In this document: positions 34,181 to 42,185 of the stretch, piece after piece | Numbering within the stretch: position 1 is the first letter of the stretch | Layout: every line of letters starts with the position of its first letter | Assembly (NCBI RefSeq): GCF_001648555.1 | Contig: NZ_LQXM01000030.1 | Location: forward strand, 372,001 to 436,000 | Direction of reading: 5' to 3' | Length of the DNA: 64,000 nt | Origin: Rossellomorea aquimaris TF-12 | GTDB taxonomy: Bacteria; Bacillota; Bacilli; Bacillales; Bacillaceae_B | Notes under the pieces: model-generated | Told to the model about the DNA's origin: nothing | What the model saw: the letters and a program-made list of their open reading frames with translations, nothing else | The model's database searches: none | Program-made: the position numbers and the translations under genes

Positions 34181-34528
34181 TTAGTTTTTGTTTAATTGAG
34201 ACCATTCTCTTTCAAAATTTTTGAATGGATCAGTTGTTTTTTCTTGAACAATATTCTCTTCTTTTTTCCAGTTCTTATAGATGATGTAGAGGATGTATAG
34301 AGCGACTAAACCGATAAGGGCTGGAAAATTAGATACGGTAGCACTGAATGCCGCTAATCCAATCAAGGCCCAGATGATTTTTTTAAATGTGGAGTCGGAT
34401 TTCACAAACTCCTTGAAGCTGTAATACATAATCAATAAGCTAATGGCTAACCCGACAATCGGTCCTAAATTAGCAAGCAGGACGATGGCGGCAATCCCTC
34501 CAGCTACTAGCAATCCAAATTTTTTCAT
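34181..34528 (-). CDS. liaI: LiaI-like membrane anchor protein
   Basis: A 115-residue protein with about three or four hydrophobic segments (5-22, 22-38, 48-67 and 67-86) and a basic cytosolic tail with PFKNFEREW. It occupies the position of liaI in Bacillus subtilis, the membrane anchor for LiaH, and matches its general layout; similarity beyond that was not tested. First gene of the operon; AAAGGAGG 7 nt before ATG. No liaG gene lies between liaH and liaF. Confidence 0.75.
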   Translation of the reverse strand: MKKFGLLVAGGIAAIVLLANLGPIVGLAISLLIMYYSFKEFVKSDSTFKKIIWALIGLAAFSATVSNFPALIGLVALYILYIIYKNWKKEENIVQEKTTDPFKNFEREWSQLNKN

Positions 34529-34560
34529 ATGTTATTGCCTCCTTTCTTCTTCATGTCTCT

Positions 34561-34601
34561 ATCCTACCTACTTTTTGAATTTCTCATAACGAGCTCGAGC
34601 T
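34561..34601 (-). promoter_or_regulatory. Putative LiaR-dependent promoter of liaIH
   Basis: TAGGAT (-10, at 34561-34566) is preceded by a 17-nt spacer and a poor -35, TTATGA. The 10-bp palindrome AGCTCGAGCT (34592-34601) lies directly upstream of the -35, where an activator such as LiaR would bind. Confidence 0.45.
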
Positions 34602-34719
34602 TTATTTTCTAATAGGACTTGAGACTTAGTGGGAGTAGGACTGGGTTGAGTGGCAGGGGTTTGTTATGTAAACTTTGTTGTTAATGAGACCAATCAGAAA
34701 GAGTGTAATATATGTATAT

Positions 34720-34823
34720 TTTTGGAAAATGACTTATATCATTTGGCAAACGGCTCATAAAATCGGAAAATGGCTTAAAAAATTTCAAAACGGCTTATAA
34801 ATCAGAATTCCGGCTTATAAGAT
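34720..34823. repeat. Degenerate array, about five units of 19-23 nt
   Basis: Units share GGAAAAYGGCTTATAAA: ATGACTTATATCA, ACGGCTCATAAAA, ATGGCTTAAAAAA, ACGGCTTATAAA and CCGGCTTATAAGA. It lies in the 610-nt gap between liaI and the peptidase gene. The remaining part of that gap (34824-35097) shows no gene or clear signal. Confidence 0.6.
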
Positions 34824-35097
34824 GGAAGTCGAAGGTGTGGACTTTAAAAAAGTTCACATAAAGAATCGTATTAACTGACACCTAAGCTGCGTCTTGAGTA
34901 GAAATACGAGTTATTTTATTACTAAAGCAGACGAATGAACCCCTGATTTCATGTATCAGAACGTGTATAGTGGGTAAGCATTGAACTATTCCAAGGATAT
35001 CAACTTGCCAAGTATGAACCCTTACGGTAGTACATTCTCAGCCAAACACTAATGGAATGAACCATGGCCAGAACTCATGGTATAAAACATTCTTGAA

Positions 35098-35134
35098 ATA
35101 AAAGAAGGTCCGTCCTCAAGAGAGGGACGGACCT
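35098..35134 (-). terminator. Terminator of the M3 peptidase gene, built from the 12-mer
   Basis: AGGGACGGACCT (35123) pairs with AGGTCCGTCC (35106) around a short loop; T-rich sequence follows on the minus strand. Confidence 0.8.
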
Positions 35135-35140
35135 AAATGT

Positions 35141-36928
35141 TTAGTTTGTTAGTTCAAGGAATTCTTCTGCGTCTTTGATGCAAAGTTGAATCCCTTTTTC
35201 CCAGAAGGCTTCTTTGGTGATATCTTCGCCAAGGTGTTTCATGGCTAGCTCTTCGACGTTCATGACTGCTGTATCTCGAAGAAGAGACATGTATTTTTCT
35301 TCATAGCTTTCATTGGATTCCAATGCCTTCGCGTAAATACTTAAAGAGAATAAGTATCCGAAAGTGTACGGGAAGTTATAGAATGGTACTCCCGTGATAT
35401 AGAAATGAAGCTTCGATGCCCAGAAGCGAGGATGCACTTCTCCAAGTGCACCAGCAAATCCTTCTTTTTGTGCTTCGACCATTAGCTCATTTAACTTTTC
35501 AGAAGAAACCATCCCTTTTTGACGTTCTTCATAGAAACGTGTTTCAAATAAGAAACGAGAATGAATGTTCATGAAGAATGCAACACTCCGTTGAAGCTTG
35601 TCCTCAACTAAAGCAATCTTTTCTTCTTTCGTCTCTGCTTCTTTTACCGCTGCATCTGCTACAATCATTTCGGCAAAGGTAGAAGCCGTTTCTGCTACGT
35701 TCATAGCATAGTTTCGATTTAATGTATGCATTGGTCTAAGGGCGTAGGAATGAAATGCATGGCCTAATTCATGGGCAAGTGTAGACACATTTGACATAGA
35801 GCCTGAATACGTCATAAAGATACGGGATTGATCACTCAGTGGAAACGACGTACAGAAACCTCCTGGACGCTTCCCTGGACGATCTTCAGCTTCAATCCAG
35901 TTATCCTCAAATGCTTTTTCGGCAAATTGAGACATCTCACTACCAAAGCGTGAGAACTGCTTTAAAATAAATTTTGCACCTTCATCATAGGACATAGTGC
36001 TTGTTGACTCTGCAACTGGTGCATCCAAGTCGTACCAATCCAAGTTCTCTTTGCCTAGCATTTTGGCTTTTCTCTCTAAATATTTTACAAACGGAGCTTT
36101 ATGTTTTGATATGGCTCCCCACATTGCATCAAGTGTTTCCTGCTTCATGCGGTTGTATTCTAAAGGCTCCTTTAAAATTTCTTCCCAGCCTCGTTTTTTA
36201 TAGACACTTAATCTAAATCCACCTAAGTGATTGAGCGTACGGGCAAACAATTCCTCATTTTGCTCCCAAGACTTTTCAAGCTTCTCAAACACCTCTTTAC
36301 GTGTTTTGGGATCTGGACTCGATAACAAATTATTTGCTTGACCTACGGATAACTTTTTTCCATCATGGGGTATTTCCATAGAGCCTACAATGGTGTCATA
36401 CATCTGACCCCACCCATGATAGCCATCGACTGCCAGAGCTTGTATGAGTGACTCTTCAGTGCTTGAAAGTTTATCCTTTGCTTTTTGTCTCCATTCGTTT
36501 AACACAAACTCAATCTGACTCAGGTTCTCATCTTGTAAAAGTTCGTTCCAAATGTCCTCTGAGCAATCTGACAGCTGTTGTTGAAATTTTGTGAAGGTAG
36601 AAGAAAAGTCTGCACTTAAGCTCGTTACTTCTCCTCTCAAAGAATCTGCTTTTCTATCATGCATGTTTTGCGCTTCTAAACACCCGACAAAGGCACCTGC
36701 TTGACGTAAATAAAGCATCACTTCTTTTGCTTCTTCAATCAAATTCCAAATCAATGTGCTGTCCTTTTTGGACTGAGGAGGATAAAAGGCAGATGCATTT
36801 TCCTCAAAATGATTTTTCTTTTCTTTCAAAGCTTCGAGATGCTGTCGAAACTCCTGTGACTCACTTCCACCTTTAAAAAAAACATCTAAATCCCAAACAT
36901 CAGAATATGTATTATTTGTATGATTCAT
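35141..36928 (-). CDS. M3 family oligoendopeptidase (PepF-like)
   Basis: A 595-residue cytosolic zinc peptidase that degrades oligopeptides. The zinc motif HExxH is in STLAHELGHAFHSYAL (about residue 390), with the third ligand Glu in ETASTFAEMIV some 25 residues on. The N-terminal helical half (residues 5-200) matches the PepF group. AGGGGG precedes the ATG. Monocistronic; its promoter should lie in the gap to the divergent TspO-like gene. Confidence 0.92.
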   Translation of the reverse strand: MNHTNNTYSDVWDLDVFFKGGSESQEFRQHLEALKEKKNHFEENASAFYPPQSKKDSTLIWNLIEEAKEVMLYLRQAGAFVGCLEAQNMHDRKADSLRGEVTSLSADFSSTFTKFQQQLSDCSEDIWNELLQDENLSQIEFVLNEWRQKAKDKLSSTEESLIQALAVDGYHGWGQMYDTIVGSMEIPHDGKKLSVGQANNLLSSPDPKTRKEVFEKLEKSWEQNEELFARTLNHLGGFRLSVYKKRGWEEILKEPLEYNRMKQETLDAMWGAISKHKAPFVKYLERKAKMLGKENLDWYDLDAPVAESTSTMSYDEGAKFILKQFSRFGSEMSQFAEKAFEDNWIEAEDRPGKRPGGFCTSFPLSDQSRIFMTYSGSMSNVSTLAHELGHAFHSYALRPMHTLNRNYAMNVAETASTFAEMIVADAAVKEAETKEEKIALVEDKLQRSVAFFMNIHSRFLFETRFYEERQKGMVSSEKLNELMVEAQKEGFAGALGEVHPRFWASKLHFYITGVPFYNFPYTFGYLFSLSIYAKALESNESYEEKYMSLLRDTAVMNVEELAMKHLGEDITKEAFWEKGIQLCIKDAEEFLELTN

Positions 36929-37129
36929 AATGGCCCCCTAATTTTCTCTATAAATTCTGTCTTATTTCTAATTCTCGATTGAAGTGTGAAATCCTTTAAT
37001 GAATTACTCTCTCTCTTTTCTTAAACTCTCTCAAAAAAGGTTATGAATATGGCAAAAGTGGAATAGTAATAAAAAAATGATAAACTAACAAGCCTTTTCA
37101 CACACAATAAGAATCGAGGAGGAATGACG

Positions 37130-37849
37130 TTGAAAAAATTAATTCTGAACATTTTTGCTTTCGCTTTGGTCATTGTGATGAACACCTTAGCTGTGACCTT
37201 GCCTTTAAATAATCAATCTACCCAAGAAATTAGTGACAGACTCGATATTATGATTACACCTGCGGGGTATGTGTTCTCTATTTGGAGTCTCATATATTTA
37301 CTCCTTGCCATTTGGATTATCCGTCAAATCCCGAAAACAAGAAAGAACCTTCCTCTTTATCAGGAATCGAGCGGCCTATTTGTGCTTAGCTGTTTATTGA
37401 ATTCCACTTGGATATTAGTATGGCATTATAATTATTTTTTAGTTTCTGTATTAATTATGTTAGGACTGCTTCTCACTCTTATCGCCCTTTATAAACGAGT
37501 GAAACATGCAAGTCCGTCCCTCCTGGATTTTGCTCCATTTTCTATATATTTAGGATGGATATCGATTGCGACGATCGTAAATATTACGTACTATTTGACG
37601 GATATCGGCTGGGATGGTTTTGGTATTTCAGATAGTGTTTGGGCATTTGCTGGTCTTGTTGTGGCTACGATTCTTGCCTTTTGGTTTCGAATCCGTGAGA
37701 AGGATTGGTTGTTCCCCCTTGTATTTGTTTGGGCCTTTGTTGGAATAGGAGTTAAAAATGGAGTTGATCATACAACATTCTCATACGTTGCTTATGCTTT
37801 AGCTGTAGTTATTTTGGTTTTTAACTTCTTTTATCACCGTAAAAAATAG
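37130..37849 (+). CDS. TspO/MBR-like tryptophan-rich membrane protein
   Basis: A 239-residue integral membrane protein with about seven helices. The N-terminal part carries ITPAGYVFSIWSLIYLLLA, the PxxxFxxxWxxxY region typical of TspO-like proteins; Trp is frequent. Longer than canonical TspO (about 160). The start is set to TTG 37130, 7 nt after AGGAGG; the ATG two codons earlier is only 1 nt from that site. One position (37510) is a near-match to the 12-mer repeat. Confidence 0.75.
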   Translation: MKKLILNIFAFALVIVMNTLAVTLPLNNQSTQEISDRLDIMITPAGYVFSIWSLIYLLLAIWIIRQIPKTRKNLPLYQESSGLFVLSCLLNSTWILVWHYNYFLVSVLIMLGLLLTLIALYKRVKHASPSLLDFAPFSIYLGWISIATIVNITYYLTDIGWDGFGISDSVWAFAGLVVATILAFWFRIREKDWLFPLVFVWAFVGIGVKNGVDHTTFSYVAYALAVVILVFNFFYHRKK

Positions 37850-37903
37850 ATGTCGTATAGAATACCTCCTTCTGACTTACATTAAGTCTTAGGGGGTGTT
37901 TTT

Positions 37904-38038
37904 GTGACTGAACAAAAGAAAAGCCAAACGATTGCAGGTACAGATATTGATGAAGTAAAGCGCCAGAATCAAAACTCAGGATTGACGTACAATCAAATAA
38001 AGCAGATTCTCGGTGAAAAGTATACTGGAAAGAAGTAA
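37904..38038 (+). CDS. 44-residue protein resembling a gamma-type SASP
   Basis: A short frame with GTG start behind AGGGGGTG (spacing about 5). The peptide is polar, with Gln, Asn and Lys: AGTDIDEVKRQNQNS in the middle resembles the repeat of gamma-type small acid-soluble spore proteins (AGTxxxEVKQQNxxS), and the C terminus is LGEKYTGKK. True gamma-SASPs are longer with two such repeats, so this may be a one-repeat relative. The real gene is supported mainly by its ribosome site and composition. Confidence 0.55.
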   Translation: MTEQKKSQTIAGTDIDEVKRQNQNSGLTYNQIKQILGEKYTGKK

Positions 38039-38113
38039 GATAAAATATTTGTCAAAGTCCCCATCAAGAATATCTTTTAGAATGCTGGCTCTGTTCCAAA
38101 ACAGCGTTGGTAT

Positions 38114-38145
38114 AAGAAAAGCGTCGACTGTCTAGTCGACGCTTT
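38114..38145 (-). terminator. Intrinsic terminator of the antiporter gene
   Basis: AAAGCGTCGAC and GTCGACGCTTT form an 11-bp stem; the first arm includes the final codons of the gene. Confidence 0.85.
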
Positions 38146-40042
38146 CTTCATCGTGATATATTCTCTCTTCCTTAGCTTGTTTTTCATCTATCGCTTGCTG
38201 TTCTTTTTTTCGTTGAACCGTTAATTTTTCTTGAATCTTATTGAACTCTTTATGAGGCTTAGTAAGACTAATAATAACATCCCCTTGTTCTATTTTAGGA
38301 GATGCGCCTTCTGTAAAGAATTCAATCTTTCCAGTAGGCTTGAAGGCAAACATAAGTAATGTTCCTTCGTCCCTCTCTTGTAGATAGGATTCAAACGTGT
38401 ATTTTTCCGTGATATTGGTTTTTCTTAAAATGTCTCCCCGTTCCACTCTCTTATTTAATTCCTCCCATGTAACATGATCTTGGAATAGAATACGTCCGCC
38501 GATCGTATGAACCATGTCCTCGAGGTCATCCCCCCGTTGACTCCGCAAGCTTAATTGGAACAAGTTGTTTCGTCCAATTTCAGGAACAAACGTTGTGCAA
38601 ACAAGGGCATTATAAGAATCTAATTCTGTGGCTGCAATCATGTATTCATATGGTGTCATGTCTAAGTAATACTCCGTTTGTTCAGAAAGAATCTCTCCTC
38701 GATAGAAGGGAATTCCCGCCTTACGCACTGAAAACAGACGTTGCCACGATGAATCTGCAATCAAGACTGGCACCTTCAGCTCTTGAAGAGTTTTCGCAAA
38801 TTCAGTGCTAAAACTGCTTCCACCGACAATAATGACACCCGGTCTGTCATCAATGGCTAAATCAAGCTTCTTAGCCATCCATTTAATTGAAAATCCATGG
38901 GCACAAACTGTAGAAAACACAAGAGCAAAGGTTAAGGATGTCAAAATCGCCGCGTCCTCAAAGCCCTTATCCAACAATACGGATGCAAAATAACCTGATA
39001 CCGTTAAAGCTACTATTCCTCTGGGAGCAATCCAACCGATAAGAAGTTTTTCTTTGTTTGAGAGGTCCGTCCCTATCGTAGATAACCAAATTGAAAGAGG
39101 GCGGACTACGAATAGCATAAGTAGCACGAAAGCGATGATCTTCCAATTAAAGATTTCCAAAAGGGTATCGACTTTAAGTGATGCAGTCAGCATAACGAAT
39201 ATAGTTGAGATTAATAGTACTGAAATATTTTCTTTAAAGTGACGCATATCATCAATAGAAGAGATATGCATATTTGCCAAGGTCATTCCCATGGCTGTAA
39301 CAGCCAATAATCCTGTTTCATGAGTGATTTGGTCTGAAATGGTAAAACAGGCAAGGACGAGTGCAAATACTACTGGTGATTTTAAAAACTCAGGCACATG
39401 ACCTTTATCATAAATAAACCCTGTGAATCTTCCTAAACCCCAACCAAACAATACAGCAAATAGAGAGGCTGCAAAGAATAAAAGTAGGGATAATCCCGTT
39501 ACATCATCACTGATAAGGAAGTTAATAATTTCAAAAGCAAATACTGCTAGTAATGCGCCAAATGGATCTACTACGATCCCTTCCCATTTTAATATAGCTG
39601 CCGGTCTTGGTTTCAACTTAGCTTGTCTTAATAATGGGAGAATAACGGTAGGCCCTGTTACAATGAACAATCCCCCGATAACAAAAGCTACTGCCCAAGA
39701 TAGCCCTGCAACATAATGGGCTCCAAGTGAACCCAGAATCCAGGCTAAAAGGGCTCCGAATGTAACAATTCGAAAAACTGGCTTTCCTAAACCCTTTACT
39801 TCTCGGAAATCAAGATTCAAACTACCTTCAAATAATATAATGGCAACGGCCATAGAAATGATTGGCTTAAATACTTCTCCAAAATCATCCTTTGGATCGA
39901 TAAAGCCAAATATCGGTCCTACTAAAAGACCAACTATGGACATGACCACAATTGCAGGAAACCTAAACCTCCAGGCAAGCCATTGGGATGCAATTCCTAG
40001 TACTCCGACTAACATGATGTTGAAAAGAATAGAATCAATCAT
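38132..40042 (-). CDS. CPA1-type cation:proton antiporter with C-terminal regulatory domain
   Basis: A 636-residue protein. Twelve or so helices fill residues 5-395, with FEGSLNLDFREVKG and GGLFIVTGPTVILPLLRQA of the NhaP/CPA1 family (transport-site region) and WIAPRGIVALTVSGYF. A Rossmann-type TrkA-N-like domain follows (about 405-510, GVIIVGGSSFSTEFAKTL) and then a TrkA-C-like domain (about 535-610), suggesting nucleotide gating. It exports Na+ or K+ in exchange for protons. AAAGGAG precedes the ATG. The 12-mer repeat occurs inside it (39063-39074), encoding IGTDL. Confidence 0.88.
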   Translation of the reverse strand: MIDSILFNIMLVGVLGIASQWLAWRFRFPAIVVMSIVGLLVGPIFGFIDPKDDFGEVFKPIISMAVAIILFEGSLNLDFREVKGLGKPVFRIVTFGALLAWILGSLGAHYVAGLSWAVAFVIGGLFIVTGPTVILPLLRQAKLKPRPAAILKWEGIVVDPFGALLAVFAFEIINFLISDDVTGLSLLLFFAASLFAVLFGWGLGRFTGFIYDKGHVPEFLKSPVVFALVLACFTISDQITHETGLLAVTAMGMTLANMHISSIDDMRHFKENISVLLISTIFVMLTASLKVDTLLEIFNWKIIAFVLLMLFVVRPLSIWLSTIGTDLSNKEKLLIGWIAPRGIVALTVSGYFASVLLDKGFEDAAILTSLTFALVFSTVCAHGFSIKWMAKKLDLAIDDRPGVIIVGGSSFSTEFAKTLQELKVPVLIADSSWQRLFSVRKAGIPFYRGEILSEQTEYYLDMTPYEYMIAATELDSYNALVCTTFVPEIGRNNLFQLSLRSQRGDDLEDMVHTIGGRILFQDHVTWEELNKRVERGDILRKTNITEKYTFESYLQERDEGTLLMFAFKPTGKIEFFTEGASPKIEQGDVIISLTKPHKEFNKIQEKLTVQRKKEQQAIDEKQAKEERIYHDEESVD

Positions 40043-40280
40043 AGCTTTCTCCTTTGAAGGTTATGAAATCAGTCATCATAACAAGTAATGATAGTATGTA
40101 TCGATTTTCCCTTTATTACTGATTACAAGTATCTTATAAGGTTCGACCCTTTTAATGCAAAACAAACGCTTGATCAACTGTTTATTCATGATTATTTATG
40201 AGTGCGGTTCTTTTTAAAACAAAGCATTTCGTATTATTGTACTATTGAAATAGTTTGTGAAAGTAAACCGTTGTTAAAAA

Positions 40281-40408
40281 AGTTGATTGAATCGGAAGGT
40301 GCGAGATTCCTGCGGGAAAAGTGGGACAGGTGAGCCCCCACAGGCGCTTGCGCCGAGGAGCTCACCGCCCGCCCCGCGGAAAGCGAGCACCTGGAGCGAA
40401 AATCAACC
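40281..40408. repeat. GC-rich nested-hairpin repeat, complete copy
   Basis: A 128-nt island far richer in GC than its AT-rich surroundings. Ends AGTTGATT and AATCAACC pair; inside them GGTGC/GCACC, GGTGAGC/GCTCACC and GGCGC/GCGCC pair in nested order. It matches my memory of an interspersed Bacillus repeat (ending GGAGCGAAAATCAAC). The flanks of the 430-nt gap (40043-40280) hold the antiporter promoter region and no gene. Confidence 0.75.
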
Positions 40409-40473
40409 ACACCTATCTTCAATACCAACAAAGTTCATAAAATGAACCTAAATAAATACCACGCTTTTATAGT

Positions 40474-41796
40474 TTACATTTTAATCATAGGTTTTAACCA
40501 AAGAGTCGTTTCCAATTCTCTACATATTGTAAAATAATGCAGGAGCGTAATGAGTACTGCTCCTGCATTCATTCCCATAATCACTCCTTCCATTCCTAAT
40601 TGGAGCTCAGAGCCAAGTAAATAAATGAAAGAGAAAGAAAATATGCTGGACCAAATCGTATGAAGCAGTGCATCCTTTACGAGCCCTAATCCAATTAAAA
40701 ATGCTTGTAAAGGTAGCACTAAAAAGTGAAAGAGAAAATACGGCCATAATAACTTTAAATAATAGGCTGAGTACAAGGAATGAAAAAACGTTTCTGTTAT
40801 GTAATCCCCAATATAATAGTAAATAAATACAGCCGGAATTCCATAACCCAGGGTCATCCACATCACCTGCTTCAGATGAGTCAGGATTCCTGTTATATCA
40901 TTAGATGAAACCTTCTCTGAGATCGTTGGAATTAAAACAATCAGCATGGAAAAAGCAATAAATGCTGGAAAGAATCCAATGGTCAGAGCAATTCCAGCTA
41001 CCATTCCAAAATGCTCGTTTGCTTCGATTCCGTTCATTCCTGATTGTATAAGTGTCCACTTAATAAGAAATGGCTGTATGGCGTGAGTGAATGCATGAAA
41101 AATCCTTAATATCGTTGTAGGGACAGAAACAGATAAAATTGAATTTCTCATTTCAACCTGAGATAAGTTTATATGTTTATTCTTCCTTTTACCCTTAATC
41201 TCAATAAAGTAAGCATGGAGTAAATACGCAAATACGAATGCCTCGCTGGCAATTAATGTGCACAAAGCAATAAAAATAGATGTATCAATTCCAAAGGATA
41301 GAAAATGATAAATAGAGATCAATAATAAAAGCTGTATTCCTTTCCGCAAAAAATTTGCAGCGGCTATTTTCCCCATCTGTTGGATTCCCATGAAATATCC
41401 TCTAGTGATAGAGGTAAACGCTACAATCGGGACAACCAACAGAATGAGCCAGGGAATGCCAGGGTGGTACCCTTGAAATAACGGTGTTGAAGATAGAATG
41501 AAGGTTAGGATTAAAAGTAAAACAATGATCGTAATAACAGCAAACCGAAATGCATAATGAAGCATCCCCCTATGATACCTCTCCTCCCGTTCAGCAAAAA
41601 ACTTAGACAGGCTAATAGGCAGCTCCATGCTGGACAGAATAACTATCAAAAAAACTGTCGGTAATATGGACATATATGTACCAAGACCCGCTTCCCCAAG
41701 CTCACGAGCCAAAATCATATTAATCACAAATTCCAAACATTCACCTACAAAAGCTGTCGCAATCAATACCAACGTACCCCTTAAAAACACACTCAT
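40474..41796 (-). CDS. SpoVB/YkvU-like polysaccharide flippase (MOP superfamily)
   Basis: A 440-residue membrane protein with about 12-14 helices. The N terminus FLRGTLVLIATAFVGECLEF and the segment ITRGYFMGIQQM are those of SpoVB-type lipid-linked oligosaccharide flippases. Its length is closer to YkvU (about 445) than to SpoVB or YtgP (over 510). Likely role: translocating a lipid-linked sugar across the membrane, perhaps during sporulation; inferred from family. GGTAGGG precedes the ATG. Monocistronic. Confidence 0.8.
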   Translation of the reverse strand: MSVFLRGTLVLIATAFVGECLEFVINMILARELGEAGLGTYMSILPTVFLIVILSSMELPISLSKFFAEREERYHRGMLHYAFRFAVITIIVLLLILTFILSSTPLFQGYHPGIPWLILLVVPIVAFTSITRGYFMGIQQMGKIAAANFLRKGIQLLLLISIYHFLSFGIDTSIFIALCTLIASEAFVFAYLLHAYFIEIKGKRKNKHINLSQVEMRNSILSVSVPTTILRIFHAFTHAIQPFLIKWTLIQSGMNGIEANEHFGMVAGIALTIGFFPAFIAFSMLIVLIPTISEKVSSNDITGILTHLKQVMWMTLGYGIPAVFIYYYIGDYITETFFHSLYSAYYLKLLWPYFLFHFLVLPLQAFLIGLGLVKDALLHTIWSSIFSFSFIYLLGSELQLGMEGVIMGMNAGAVLITLLHYFTICRELETTLWLKPMIKM

Positions 41797-41959
41797 GCTT
41801 CATACCCTACCTTTATTTAGGATGGTCTATTCTATGATGGTTGTCCATGGAATATGTAGGCGCACGCACTTCTCTAATTGGTCTTAAGGTGAATTTTAAG
41901 GCGTAGGCATATAAAAAGCTGTACCCGGAAATTTTGTTGCTTCTAAAATAGAGAGTGAT

Positions 41960-41983
41960 AGTTGATTTCTGCTCCAATCAACT
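41960..41983. repeat. Collapsed copy of the GC-rich repeat (24-nt palindrome)
   Basis: On the minus strand AGTTGATTGGAGCAGAAATC fuses the left end (AGTTGATT) and right end (GGAGCGAAAATCAAC) of the element at 40281, with the middle missing. The rest of the 390-nt gap (41797-42119) shows no gene. Confidence 0.5.
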
Positions 41984-42119
41984 TTCTAGGCGTGAATTCT
42001 TTATAAACCTAAAATAAATACAAAGTGAGCAGTAGTCCATTCTTGCTTTTGTCGCTAATTAGCTTGTCAACGCATTCTCATATAGATGACAGAGGCATTG
42101 GAAGCTTTTATAAAGAAGA

Positions 42120-42153
42120 CAAAAAAACTGACTTAAACATAGCAGAAGCTAAG
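42120..42153 (-). terminator. Intrinsic terminator of the beta-glucoside operon
   Basis: On the minus strand ACTGACTT pairs with AAGTCAGT, followed by T7, about 30 nt after the GH30 stop. Confidence 0.8.
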
Positions 42154-42185
42154 TAAAGTCAGTCCATCTTGAATAGAATTCACTA

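Noticed and set aside
40234-40431. A 65-codon frame across the GC-rich intergenic island
   Set aside because: The frame is a by-product of the nested-hairpin repeat; the sequence is palindromic, not coding.
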